Source: Patiria miniata
Taxonomy: Eukaryota > Echinodermata > Asteroidea > Valvatida > Asterinidae
Assembly (NCBI RefSeq): GCF_015706575.1
Contig: NW_024037076.1
Location: forward strand, 6,916,777-6,980,776
Reading direction: 5' to 3'
DNA length: 64,000 bases
In this document: positions 48,301 through 58,887 of the stretch, piece by piece
Layout of the letters: every line of letters begins with the position of its first letter
Position numbering within the stretch: the first letter of the stretch is position 1
Translations under genes and position numbers: made by a program
The notes under the pieces: model-generated
What the model was told of the DNA's origin: nothing
The model's input: the letters and a program-made list of their open reading frames with translations, nothing else
The model's database searches: none

Positions 48301-49300
48301 TTACAAATTATACACACAAAAAACACGGCATATATGTAAAACAAAAACCAACACAAATTGACGAAAATGATTGGCTGGAGAAATGTTCAAAGTCAAAGGA
48401 TAAGCAGATGGGTTTTGAGTAGAGTTTTGAACAGTTCCAGTGTTTTGGCATTTCTGATATGTTAGAAGCCGGTTCCAGAGTTCAGGAGCTGTATATGAGA
48501 ATGGTCGCTGGCCGTATGTTACAGTGTTCACAGTACGTCGTTGTAGAATGGTAGCGGCATTTGATCTAAGAATGCGAGAAGGTTCCTTGATGCAGATAAG
48601 GTTGCGTAGGTAGTTTGGTGCTTGACCGTTGATGGCTTTGAAAGTTAAAAGCATGAGTTTGTATATTATGCGCTTCTTCACAGTCAGCCAATGCAGGTCT
48701 TGTAGAATGGGTGTTAAGTGATCACGCTTCTTGCTCAAGGAAACCAGTCGGGCTGCAGCATTTTGTTGGCGCTGGAGTTTATTTGTTTGGAAGTCTGAAA
48801 GGCCATGCAAAAGACTATTGCATGTGTCGAGGTTTGATGAAACAAAAGCATGTACGGTACCAGCTTCTGGGTGCAGTTTTGGTCCAGGTATTTGCAGATG
48901 CGACCAATATTTCTGATTGCAAGCAAAGCCAAACGACAGATGTTATTGTCAGGAGGTATAATGGAGAGGTTTTGATCAATGATGACACCAAGATTTTTTG
49001 CTTCAACAACAGTGTGCACGACAGAATCACTGACGACGATAGATTTAATAGGTGTAGTGTCTGCGTAACAGGATGATAGATAGATAACCTCCGTGTCGGT
49101 GTCATTCAAGCAGAGCTTGTTCTCTGCAGTCCATTTCTTGATTTCCGTGATACATTTCTCAAGCTCGCTGATAAATGGATCGATGTTGTTGCTGTCTACA
49201 CTGACATAAAGTTGAGAGTCGTTAGCATACTGATAGAACATGCCGTCGACCTTGTGACGCTTAACAATGTCTTCAACTGGGGTGTATAGTGTAAAAATAC
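48301..49300 (-). mobile_element. CR1/L2-type LINE, 3' fragment
   Basis: The minus strand from about 49300 shows the end of reverse transcriptase: VEDIVKRHKVDGMFYQYAND, where the catalytic YADD is YAND. This is followed by ENKLCLNDTDTEVI and NLGVIIDQNL. After a frame change near 48800, the C-terminal part reads LQRQQNAAARLVSLSKK, LHWLTVKKRIIYKLMLLTFK and YGQRPFSYTAPELWNRL, typical of L2/CR1 elements. It is 5' truncated and inactive. Confidence 0.82.
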
Positions 49301-50160
49301 CTTAGCACTCGAGAAAAAGGACGCTCACGAGGCATCGTGCCGCGGGGCACTATGGGTTGGACATATGAGGGCGCTATTGTGAAAACTCTTAGCGTCAATA
49401 CCTGCCGCTATGGGGAATATGCAGTTAATGGCTCTACAGGTAAGTATTCGGTCATAGACCCCATCTACACGCCTGTGGGGGGATTTTGGGTAATAATGCA
49501 GAACCTTCATAAGTTGAGTCGATGCTGATGAAGTAGGGGTGTTTGAATGTCAATTTATTTTGCCTTAAATCAGTGATTTAAAAAAAAAAAAAATGATTTA
49601 AATCGCAATCATTGATGCTGTTGGTCAGCGCAAGTCATTTGCAAGTCATTTGTTTCTGAAAATGTCCCAAGTTTGCCAAATGCATTTCGTCAATACTGTC
49701 TGATAGTGCCCGGGTAATTCTGGGTATAAAATATTTAGGTTTTCTTAGCAGCCATGCTTATATACATAGCAGTGAATCCTAGCAAGTGAAATAGGAGGCT
49801 CTGCTCCTAATTTATGGATATCAAATGCATGACATTTGTACCGGTAGGTCTGAATCCTGCCTCTGTATATGAATTCAAAATCCCATCGGTAATGTTTGCG
49901 CGCAGCCAGCCTATTGCAAAATGACAATAGACCATGAATGTGCAGTTTCGAAGGTGATGAGCTTCCATTTTTGCTGAACTCGAAAGTGTCTCTGGCTAAT
50001 ATCAATAAAGATATGCTTGAAAGTTGTCGTCATGGAGACACTGACGATTTTGCATACTTGTTGCGGTGAGACAAGAGTCAGTTTCTTGGTAACCATGTGT
50101 TCAAGTATTGGGTTTTTTTGTTTGTTTTTTTGGTTTCCACTGACTTTTTGCACATGTGTT
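49301..50160. other. Upstream flank of the DDAH gene
   Basis: No gene is recognised. 49655-49750 is a dispersed-repeat piece related to 24680-24775. A 13-bp A run lies at about 49579-49592. Confidence 0.4.
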
Positions 50161-50205
50161 TCCCCGTTTATAGGTATAAGCACGGCGCAGTCGCAAGTTA
50201 CAACA

Positions 50206-50363
50206 ATGTCCAAGGCAAAGTGTACGGTATTTCGCACAGAGCCCTTCGAGTGCAATGTCGCAGTAGTATGTCGTGGCCTATCCAACAGTCTAAAAGACCA
50301 GGCACTACGGGGCAGCTTTGATGAGGAAGTTGACCTGGATCTAGCCAACAGCCAACATAAAGA
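50206..50363 (+). CDS. DDAH: DDAH exon 1 (coding part)
   Basis: Starts ATG TCC AAG and encodes MSKAKCTVFRTEPFECNVAV, then VCRGLSNSL and later LDLANSQHKE. Donor AAAGA|GTGAGT, two bases over. A 5' untranslated exon may precede it; an acceptor-like TTTATAG lies at 50167-50173. Confidence 0.8.
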
Positions 50364-53300
50364 GTGAGTATAGTAGTGTCGTAGATCGAGGTATCTCTGA
50401 TCAAGATTTTTTACGGGTACCACGAAACATGGAGTTTCCATATTCCCCTAATGTGCCGCACTCCACCCCACCCCAGGCTCTTAATCCCAATTATCCTGGA
50501 GTGGTGCATGTTGTCAGTGAAAGATCTACATTAGGGGGGTGGCCTAGGTAGTCTACACCCACCCATGGGCTGCAAAGAAAGGAAAATCATGCTGAAAAAG
50601 TAGCACTGACATGCCTGCTACATCCCCCTCCCCCTACCCCCCGACAGCTAACACCCCCTGACAGCTAGCACTCCCTGACAGCTAACACTCCCTTGATCTG
50701 CCTGCATGTTTTTGTTAAATAGCGAAAGTATGTGCCGTTCCATTGTAGGTGTCCTAATAAAAGTCGCCCTGGAAATTACATGTATATGAATAAGTTATGA
50801 AATTCAAAAATTCTCATTATGTTATGAAATAAAGGTGTCCGGAAATTGGAAACAAATGAAGACGGAAGATTGCCAACAAAAACAAAAGCATTCATGAATT
50901 GGAATAAAAGTCTTAATGGCCAACGACTGTTAGAAACCTTGCAGGGTCATGGCCGTGATGACTTGCAGGTCAAGGTCACGCAAAATCTATCCAATCAGAG
51001 CGTGAATTCATCAGCGTATCCCAGCATCCTGTTAGCAGGGCGAGGGGTACGAGCGAATAGGGCTGAATCTGAATCTGGTTGTTCACGGTGGCCGAAATTG
51101 CACATTAACATTATGACGACATTTTTCCCTCATTATTTTGCCCATATTTGGTCAAAGATAGTATTTTGCGACAACTTCTATGTTTTAAGTTCAAATACTT
51201 TCAAACTTGACACAACAGATAAATAGGAAGTCGGCATAAATAATTTACGTCATAATTTAATGCAGGACACGGTTCTTAAAGGTTGTTTTTGTAGAATCGA
51301 TCCTTTCAAACATGAGCATGATGAGATTTTGACTTGGCGTTATAAGGATTTGTATTAAATTTATGTACCTCTGTCATCCCTTTACAACATTAATCAATCA
51401 CAAGTAAATCACAATTCATTCAGTTTCAAGTAAATAAGTGACACACTGTTTTATTTCTTCATTTCTTTACCCAGAATACATGTTTTGGGCCGTAACACTG
51501 GGCTTTCTTAATCAAAATCGCAAAGGCATTGCGCAGTCTTCAAAAAATGTATATGTTACTTGAAGTGTAGGAGATAACTTGTGAGCAGATATGGGGCACG
51601 TAGACTTAGAAATACGTCCAACTTTATGCTTGTCAGATTTTCGGGAGGTGCATAATTATGATTTTAAAATTAAGTTAGGAAATCTAATCAACAAAAATTT
51701 ATTTATTATTACGTAGTAGTAGTAGTAGCTTCTGATGCAGAAGACCACGCCACGTCACTTTCTTTCATGGGTTCTTAGATGGCTCAAAGTCCGATGCGTG
51801 ACAGACATCCTCTCCTGCACACAGGGCACCGGTGAGCGGGCCCAGGAGGTGCGACGGTCACAGCGTGCCGGCGGGCACGCAGCTCTTCCGCTGCTCGGAC
51901 CAGCTTGGCGTCCAGACGGGTAGCGCCGTCATTGCATCCGTGTCGCTACTCGGCTCGGTCTTAGGCCAATGTCTCAAGTCGATTGGTTGGAATTCCGCTC
52001 TTCTTCAGCGTTGCCTTCACATGGTCTTTGTAGCGTTTGAACTGACCACCGACAGAACGCTGCCCCTGGGTGAGTTCACCATACAGCATGCGACGCGGGA
52101 GCCGGTTCACTGGCATTCTGATAACATGGCCGACCCAGCGGAGTTGACGTCCAGCTATGGTTGCTTTTAGGGACAAGCTCCTGGCTCGCTGCCGAATTTC
52201 CGCGTGCGGCACCTTGTTCCACCAGCGAAGCCCAAGAATGCGTTGAAGGCAGGAGATGTGAAACCGCTCCAGCATCTTAGCATGGCCTCGGTAGTGGACC
52301 CAGGCTTCGCAACCATAGAGTAGCGTCGAGATGCACACAGCGTTGTAGACCACCACTTTGGGTTTTTTTGGAGAGGTTCCTATTGAGGAACACCCGTCGA
52401 GAAAGCCATCCAAGAGCAGCAGAGGCAAGACGAACATGTCACTGAATATTGTCAGTCAGGTCATGGCTGTTGTTCAGCACAGAGCCCAAGTGGGTGAACT
52501 GGTCGACGTTCGTGAGTTCAGTGTTGCCAATGTGAAAATTGTGCAGGCTGGCGTTTGGTGTTGAGAGCTGCTGCAGAACTTCGGTCTTTTTGGTGTTGAT
52601 GAGAAGACCATCACGGCCATATGCATCTACCATTCCATCCAGTAGCCTCTGTAGTCCAGCCGGGGAATGACTAACAAGGGCTGTGTCATCGGCGTACTGG
52701 AGTACGCAAACGTGCACACTTGAAGTCTTTGTTGGGGCTTGAAGACGGCGGAGGTTGAAGAGGCTTCCGTCCAGATGATAGCGCACGGAAATTCCATCAT
52801 CCAGTTCAGTGGAGCCACGCGAGTACAGGGTGACTGCGGCCATGAAGAGAGTAGTATGATAGTGGAGGGTACTAGACTTTGCCATAGGTGTGGGTATTGG
52901 TACAAGACCAATATTTTAAAATATAGACCTTTTTTTGACCTGCAATGGAGGAGGACACCAGGCCAAAACCCCACTCTTCCACCAGACAAAACCCTCAGGA
53001 GAGGGGTACGGCGCCAATCCCCAAATATCTCTCGTATTGAAGATCTCTCTCACTGGCCGATGTGTCTAATTGCTTATAAATCCAAAAGTCTGACCTCTTA
53101 AAAAAAATTTTTTAAAATATATATTGATACATATATTTGATGAATACGATCAAGCCAATCGTTAAAGGGTTTTCTAGATGGAATAAAGCCACGCTGCGTG
53201 ATTACGTCCAGAGATATAAAATACCGTACAATCGAAATGCTTATCTTTCTCAAAAAGTCTACATTGACGGGATAAAAAACTACGAAGCTCAATTTAAAAA

Positions 53301-54548
53301 CTTGAGGAAAAAGACACTACATGAGCTCAAACAGATTGTAGACGATTACGATCTAGAATTTACACCGACGGGTTATAATGGTCGATTTTTTTTAAAAAGA
53401 TTTACTCTCGGCGATTCAAAATTCTAGGCAACCCGAAGATTTTCAAGAGGCCGAGTTTAGAGCGACGAGGAGATTCAGAAACAACTTTAGAAACTGGGAA
53501 CTGATTCCTAGATTCAGACTTTGAAAAAGAAGTTAAAAAACGGGTAGACGAACAGCTGACAAAAGAAAAAAATCTCTTATCGAAAAACTTACATGTTCGA
53601 ATTCTCGGTAAATAAACATTATGAAAGCGATCCACCGAGTTATACCTCTATTTCACCTATTAGGGTGTCACCCTCAGCCCCGCCTTTATTGTAGTGTTCA
53701 TGGTATCTTTTTAAGGCTTTATTAAATTGATTTTGAGTCACTTTAAATAAATCTCTAACTCGTTCTTTGTCTAATCGAACGACATGATGAAAACACGCGG
53801 CTATTAATGATCGTTTGACACATCCGTTTCCCCTCAATGTTTTGTAATTAACAAGCTCGTTATATTTATTGATCGTTTCTTGGATGTCTTCTGAGTCTTG
53901 CTCTGGAGACACGGATAAAATCAGTTTCTCAAGGTTTTTCTTTTGATTCCTCTTTAAAATGGACCAATTGATACATTGTCCTTGAGCATTTTCTGCCGAA
54001 AAATCAAAATAACGTGAGATTATTTCACCGCAGGTTTTACAAATTAGGAATCCATTCTCGATGATAATCTGGTGATCGCATTGATCTGTTTTATCAGATA
54101 GCTCGAGGTGTTCACTCTGAAAAAGATTAATTTATTATAAATGATTTATATTTTTAAATAAAGTTGTTTTTTTTATTAAATGTACGATTGGCGCTCCATA
54201 CCTTATTGCTCATTTTATACTATCCATACCATCGGCGCTCCAGCATACCTATTTGCGTGTGACCTCGGTTGTAATAGTGTGTTTATTCATCGACAAGGGA
54301 ATAACTTTTTGATTCTCAGAGTCGGTTGGTTCATACTGTTCTTTCAAATGTGATTGCATTCCATTATTGTCCTCGCCCCTTAATGTTTCAGGTACCTGTC
54401 AGCCCTGCATAAGATTGAGAATCTAGCTTTCAGCGAGATAGAGCCCAGAGAGGACCTGCCTGACTGTGTATTCGTGGAGGATTGCGCTGTTGTGGTCAGC
54501 GGCGTGGCCTTGATCACCAGGCCTTGTGCACCCTCACGCAGAAAAGAA
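50206..54548 (+). CDS. DDAH: Dimethylarginine dimethylaminohydrolase (DDAH), N-terminal two exons
   Basis: DDAH hydrolyses asymmetric dimethylarginine to citrulline and dimethylamine, relieving inhibition of nitric oxide synthases; it is a cytosolic member of the arginine-modifying pentein fold. Exon 1 (50206-50363) and exon 2 (54392-54548) join in phase across AAAGA|GTGAGT and TTTCAG|GTAC. The product aligns with vertebrate DDAH from its start: VAVVCRGLSNSL corresponds to the THAVVRALPESL region. LPDCVFVEDCAVV followed by LITRPCAPSRRKE keeps the positions known in human DDAH1 as Asp73, Phe76, Asp79 and Arg98. The catalytic His and Cys lie in later exons, which I did not find. The ATG at 50206 was chosen because the upstream reading shows no homology. 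Two LINE remnants' neighbourhood and a virus-like fossil occupy the 4-kb intron. Confidence 0.85.
50364..51705. other. DDAH intron 1, first part
   Basis: Non-coding. It contains CT/CA-rich low-complexity sequence with repeated GACAGCTA-type words at about 50640-50695, and a dispersed-repeat piece at 50985-51060 related to 24185-24290. No other feature is recognised. Confidence 0.4.
51706..52886 (-). mobile_element. LINE fragment (RTE/Nimb-like) with C-terminal zinc-finger remnant and (AGT)n tail
   Basis: The minus strand carries VCVLQYADDTALVSHSPAGL, GLLINTKKTEVL and VDQFTHLGS (52885-52439). After a frame change come ISTLLYGCEAWV, ILGLRWWNKVPHAEI and RQLRWVGHVIRMPVNR (to 51961). A Cys/His stretch and an AGT microsatellite (51713-51729) mark the 3' end. 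The clade is uncertain between I/Nimb- and RTE-like. It is truncated at 5'. Confidence 0.82.
52887..53100. other. DDAH intron 1, spacer
   Basis: Short stretch between the LINE and the virus-like fossil. Nothing recognised. Confidence 0.35.
53137..53427 (+). CDS. Virus-like hypothetical protein with a SAP-like start (fossil)
   Basis: About 96 residues, very rich in Lys, Tyr and Asn. WNKATLRDYVQRYKIPY and KTLHELKQIVDDYDLEF each look like a short helix-turn-helix of the SAP type, a DNA-binding fold. No clear relative is recognised. Interpreted as part of the virus-like fossil. Confidence 0.4.
   Translation: MMNTIKPIVKGFSRWNKATLRDYVQRYKIPYNRNAYLSQKVYIDGIKNYEAQFKNLRKKTLHELKQIVDDYDLEFTPTGYNGRFFLKRFTLGDSKF
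53640..54117 (-). pseudogene. TFIIB-like gene remnant of viral type (fossil)
   Basis: The minus-strand reading shows a zinc-ribbon-like QCDHQII...LICKTCGEII near the start, then a cyclin-fold-like helix-rich part with VKRSLIAACFHHVVRLDKER and VTQNQFNKALKRYHEHY. This is the layout of transcription factor IIB and its large-DNA-virus homologues. It is short for a full TFIIB. Treated as a broken relic. Confidence 0.5.
54392..54548 (+). CDS. DDAH: DDAH exon 2
   Basis: Acceptor GTTTCAG, donor GAA|GTATGT, ending in phase 0. Encodes YLSALHKIENLAFSEIEPRE, then DLPDCVFVEDCAVV and ALITRPCAPSRRKE, the substrate-binding strand of the pentein fold. Confidence 0.9.
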
Positions 54549-55277
54549 GTATGTCAATTCTAATAGTAAATAAAAAGCACTTGGAGAGCACAAACCTCCT
54601 CCAAGGCTGAAAAACATCCGGCCATATTGTCAGTAAATCCAGTAGAAATAATCGCATATCGACTGAACTTCCATATTTATGTTGCACATTCCCAACTCCC
54701 CCATAGTATATCAACTGGTCGAGTCCAATGACCAGTCGGTTTCAATGGTGTGTTTCATAGACTGCGTTACCCACACACGTCTCTACACACATAGCATATT
54801 AGCACATACAACATGATGAAGAATCCTTCAAATATATTCCTGCATCCTGACCCAGATCCGGATCACTTCCAAAATCTAATAGATTTGTACTTTAAAAAAA
54901 TCTTGAAAATCCGTCCAATACTTTTTGAGTCATCCTGTTCACAGACAAACCAACCAACCAATGCCGATAAAAACATAATCTCCTTGGCAAATGTAATAAT
55001 AAAAATAACGACAGTACTTGACCCATAAAAATAGAAGACATTATCCAGAAATCAACAATGGGGAGACAAACCTCTGTGGGTCTTACTCTAGAAGGAATTC
55101 CAGAATGACATAACATACTTTTCTTTGGAAAAAAAAGAGTGTCTCTAAATGACCTACTTAGAAAAATGTATATGATGATAAATGATTGATCACCAGCTTC
55201 GCGGGTGAGTTGCATCAACGTGAACGATCTATTTGTGAATACACACAGTCGTGTTGAAGTATACTTATGAGGACCTC
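54549..55277. other. DDAH intron 2, first part
   Basis: AT-rich sequence with no exon resembling the next DDAH segment (the DGGDVL-type motif). Nothing else recognised. Confidence 0.4.
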
Positions 55278-56512
55278 TTAAGCCCGCCATACACGAAAGT
55301 TACGTGCTGAGCAAAAAAGTAATTTGAGGCCGTTTACTCAGTACGTACATGTACATGTAGCTCACAAAATATCCCTGTGTGCAGTAAATTTTTGTAGATT
55401 GTTCTGCCTCGTGAGGCAGTGAGGCAAATACCAGTATCTATCCTGTTTGATTTATTTTGCCTTGCGAGGAAAAAAATCACCATACCCCCTGTATGTGGTC
55501 AACCTGAGCTATGTGCTGAACCAAAAAGATTATTCCTAGCCAATAAAATCACATTAATCTTGTTTGTCAATCGTGTGATTTGAAACAAGTGCGAGTGCAC
55601 AATAAGCACTGCCTATCTTCCATGAAAGTCTATAACTTTGACAGGAGATTGCGCGTACAAGCCCGGGCCACGGCATCCCACGTGCCGTCCCATGCACGCC
55701 GTCCCATGCACGCCGTCCCATGCACGCCGTCCCATGCACGACATCCCATGCGCCGTCCTATGCGCAGCATCCCATGTGCCGTCCTATGCGCGGCATCCCA
55801 TGTGCCGTCCTATGCGCGGCATCCCATGCGCCGTCCCATGCACGGCATTCCATGCGCCGTCCTATGCATGGCATTCAACGTGCCGCCCATGTGCCCTCCT
55901 CAAGGCCTCCTAGGCCAAAATCCCGCTGCACTAATCTGTCCCGTTAACTGACAAAAAGAAGCCCCCTAAGTCTCCCATAATATATTGCGTGCTTGTTCAC
56001 GCAGAATTATAGGGCACTATATACCACATGGCTATAACATTATTGCACATATGTTGCCTCCATTTACATAATTTTCAAAAACAACTTCAGGAATCGTTAC
56101 AAACAACTTTTGTGAAGCATTTCATTTGTTTTGTTTGCTTTTTTGGGGAAAATTACAATTTGTTATTTTTATCTCAATTCTTCAGGGATAGAGCGACTGA
56201 CCAACTGTGACATGTAGAAGCTCCTGCCAGAGATTAAAAATGGGGACAAACTGTAGCAGGCTTTAAAAGATTTGTACAAAAGTATTTTAAAATCATGCGC
56301 ACAGATTACGTAATTTCATTGGGTAGTTAATCTTTTTAGCTTAGCATGCAGCTCAGATTGACCGCACACAGTGAAAGAAATTTCAAAAAGACAGATACCT
56401 CGGTAGGCAGAAAACTCAGCAAAAATGCACTGCACACAGGGATATTTTGTGAGCTACGTGATGAGCAAACAGTCTCGAACTACTTTTTGCTCAGCACGTA
56501 GCTCTCGGGTGT
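55278..56512. mobile_element. Inverted-repeat element with internal GC-rich tandem repeats
   Basis: 55278-55540 is matched by the reverse complement of 56315-56512: TACGTGCTGAGCAAAAA, CTCACAAAATATCCCTGTGT and CCTGAGCTATGTGCTGA-type words appear in the same order in both arms. The centre holds the 15/30-bp repeats at 55660-55885. No transposase; non-autonomous. Confidence 0.72.
55660..55885. repeat. 15-bp/30-bp GC-rich tandem repeat
   Basis: GCCGTCCCATGCACG repeats with a 15-bp period, then a 30-bp higher-order form alternating CGTCCTATGCGCGGCATCC. CpG-rich and open in several frames, which produces repetitive Pro/His/Arg/Cys readings on the + strand that are not genes. Confidence 0.9.
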
Positions 56513-58058
56513 GGCTTGCTTTACTGTTCCTTTCTTTTGTTCCTATTGTTTCGATTTTTTCTCGACATGCACCATAAAGTTTGTATACAAAAACTGAATG
56601 ATGTTTATTTTCTATGTTTAAGATTCATAAACAGTGGACACATTTTGGGCCAATGAAAGCATTATCAACATTGGTAATTTGGTAGACAGAACACGCCACA
56701 AATGCATTCATACAGCCGTAGATAGTGTGCAGCAAACGTCTTGTACATATACATTTGTTATACACCATTCTGTGGTTTGATACATTTTTCATTCATAAAA
56801 AAACAACTACACTTCTTAAGTTGCTCTAGTAGCATATTTCTGGACCATTGACAATGGGCACGTGCGCGTACACAGGCTTAAAGAGGGGCTGCGTAAAATA
56901 ATATTACAATTGGAGGATTCAGGACTGTTAGGGTTAAGGTTTCATTTTGATTGCCCCCTCCCCCCATTTTACCTAGCCCCCGATTGCCCCCAGATTTTAG
57001 AGTCTGGCACTGCCACTGGCCCTCAACCTGCTCAGCGAGGAGTTATGACTTGGATGTGGCTATGAGAGAGAAGTCATCTGCTAATGAACAACTTTAAGAT
57101 TTATGCAAAGAATGGCAAGATGTTAGCCCAAATACTTGATGTCATTTCAGACTTTGCTTCCGACATCAGTAAGGAGTTTGGCATAGAAAAATGAGCAAAT
57201 TGACGATCAAGCTTGGCGAGCGGAGCAGTCTCCTGAACATCAGTGTCAGCAATTATGAAGAGGCCATCAAAAGTCGCGAACCAGATGTGATGCTTTCTAA
57301 TCCTGGAGGGAATGAAATTTCAAACAGGAAGATTAAGTCCAGAAAAAGCAGCTGAAGGAGGAGTATATGTACATCCAGCGGGTCTGCCTCATTTTGGCAA
57401 CAGAGCTGAAGTAGCAGCGATAAAACAAACGCCGTCAGATGTTCCTGTGATGCTGTGTAGATTTGGTGTCCTACAATGGCAGACATATTGTAAATGGATA
57501 GATTGACAAGGAAGCTCCAGACCAGATATAGGCTGCATCATCCGAGGGCAGCAAAGGACAACCGTACCTGTCGCACAAGAATGGCGGGGGTTTCTTCAGC
57601 TCGAAGGATTGCACAACCAAGCAACAACAGCCGTGGGTAGTTACGTCAGGGAAAAAAACGATGGTCGTCTGCTCCGCATACTGGAAAGCACCACCATGAA
57701 ATCAAGCCCATTCATTTTATCACCAAACAGGCGAGTGTTTTCAACAACAAGGCTGACATTGGGTAGACTATGTAATAGACCATGGCAATAACCATTGTCT
57801 AATGCATTTGAGCAGATTGGCTGATTAATTATGCCAGACAACCACTTCTTGACCTCCAGATTTTGACCAATCAGCATGTGCTTTCTATATCCGGTGTTTG
57901 GTCATTCATCCATTGCACATCATAAACATGGAAGAAGAAAAAAATCCTGTGTCACGCCCTCTGTATCATGTCAAGCGATATGCACCCGGCTGCCGTTGAA
58001 TTACAAAACACTGCATTCAAATTGACCAATCAAACCACTAGACCTGATTTGGGAATAA
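56513..58058. other. DDAH intron 2 / intergenic, with an unexplained coding-like stretch
   Basis: 57110-57620 has codon-like texture with frame changes and reads pieces such as ISVSNYEEAIKSREPDVMLS on the + strand. This suggests an old processed pseudogene or transposon gene. I could not name it. The rest is AT-rich and featureless. Confidence 0.35.
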
Positions 58059-58350
58059 AATGACAGGTTGGCTGGTCTAGGTGTTGAGGTTCACTGGGAA
58101 ACAGACTTCGTCGTGGCCGGATCCGCGTTTTGCCCGAAATTTACCAATTATATTTCACAACATCTTTATGTGACTAGATTGTTTATTATGTAATTTGAAT
58201 CTCAATGAAGGCAATACTACTACCAATTTGCATGTGATTTTAAGTGGTTATTCTGGGGAATTTGGCAGATTTTTGATAAATCTGACTTATTTATGATGTA
58301 CATTTAGCAGAATTTGGCTCTGACCCTAGGGTCACCCTGGGTGCAAGTGC
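58059..58350. mobile_element. Dispersed AGGGTGACC-ended element, copy 2 (partial)
   Basis: Matches the right part of the element at 25751-26320, including GTGACTAGATTGTTTATTATG and TTTGGCAGATTTTTGATAAA, and ends in CTAGGGTCACCCT. Confidence 0.65.
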
Positions 58351-58887
58351 TATCGTTTTGGTCAGTCCTGCACAACTTTATGCAGTTGGAATTGCAGGGA
58401 CTAGCCCGAGATATCAACTGTATTCTGTGGTCAGCAGTAGGGGACACAAGCAACTGACAAGTGGATGATTGAGTACAGAGATATTGTACTGTTACCTACA
58501 TGGTGTCTCAAAAGGCAGTGTTCTTTTTTTTTCAATTTACTAGGTTTTTGCAAAGGGTAGCTAGGCTACTTAGATTCATACAAATTGTATAAGTGTAAGT
58601 TTTATTGTCCATTTTTACAAAGCAAAGTGCAGGAATGCTTAATGAACTTATATGCATTCTGATCAAATTAAAGTCGAACACATAAATCTTCTGATCGGCC
58701 CAATGTAACTACCGGTAATATCAAATTTTGTGATAAACTAAAGAAAACTTGTATATTTATATTGGAAATAACGGCCATCTTGAAAAAAAATCCAGTCGCA
58801 GCTCAGAGGATCAGCGTGCTGCCACTTGTGGTGCTTGTCCTCACTACAACTAGTACAAAGTATTTGAAAGATTTTTACCCGGCCACT
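58351..58887. other. No feature recognised
   Basis: AT-rich non-coding sequence between two dispersed elements. Confidence 0.35.

Larger units (their letters stand above)
53100..54240. mobile_element. Virus-like element fossil (large DNA virus or Polinton-like)
   Basis: An AT-rich island within the DDAH intron holds two reading frames pointing toward each other that do not look like host genes. On the + strand there is a Lys/Tyr-rich frame; on the minus strand there is a TFIIB-like frame. TFIIB-like proteins are known from nucleocytoplasmic large DNA viruses. Family assignment is tentative. The piece is a small broken remnant. Confidence 0.5.

Noticed and set aside
55580-55951. Overlapping + strand frames rich in Pro, His, Arg and Cys
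   Set aside because: They are readings of the 15/30-bp tandem repeat in three frames and have no protein resemblance.
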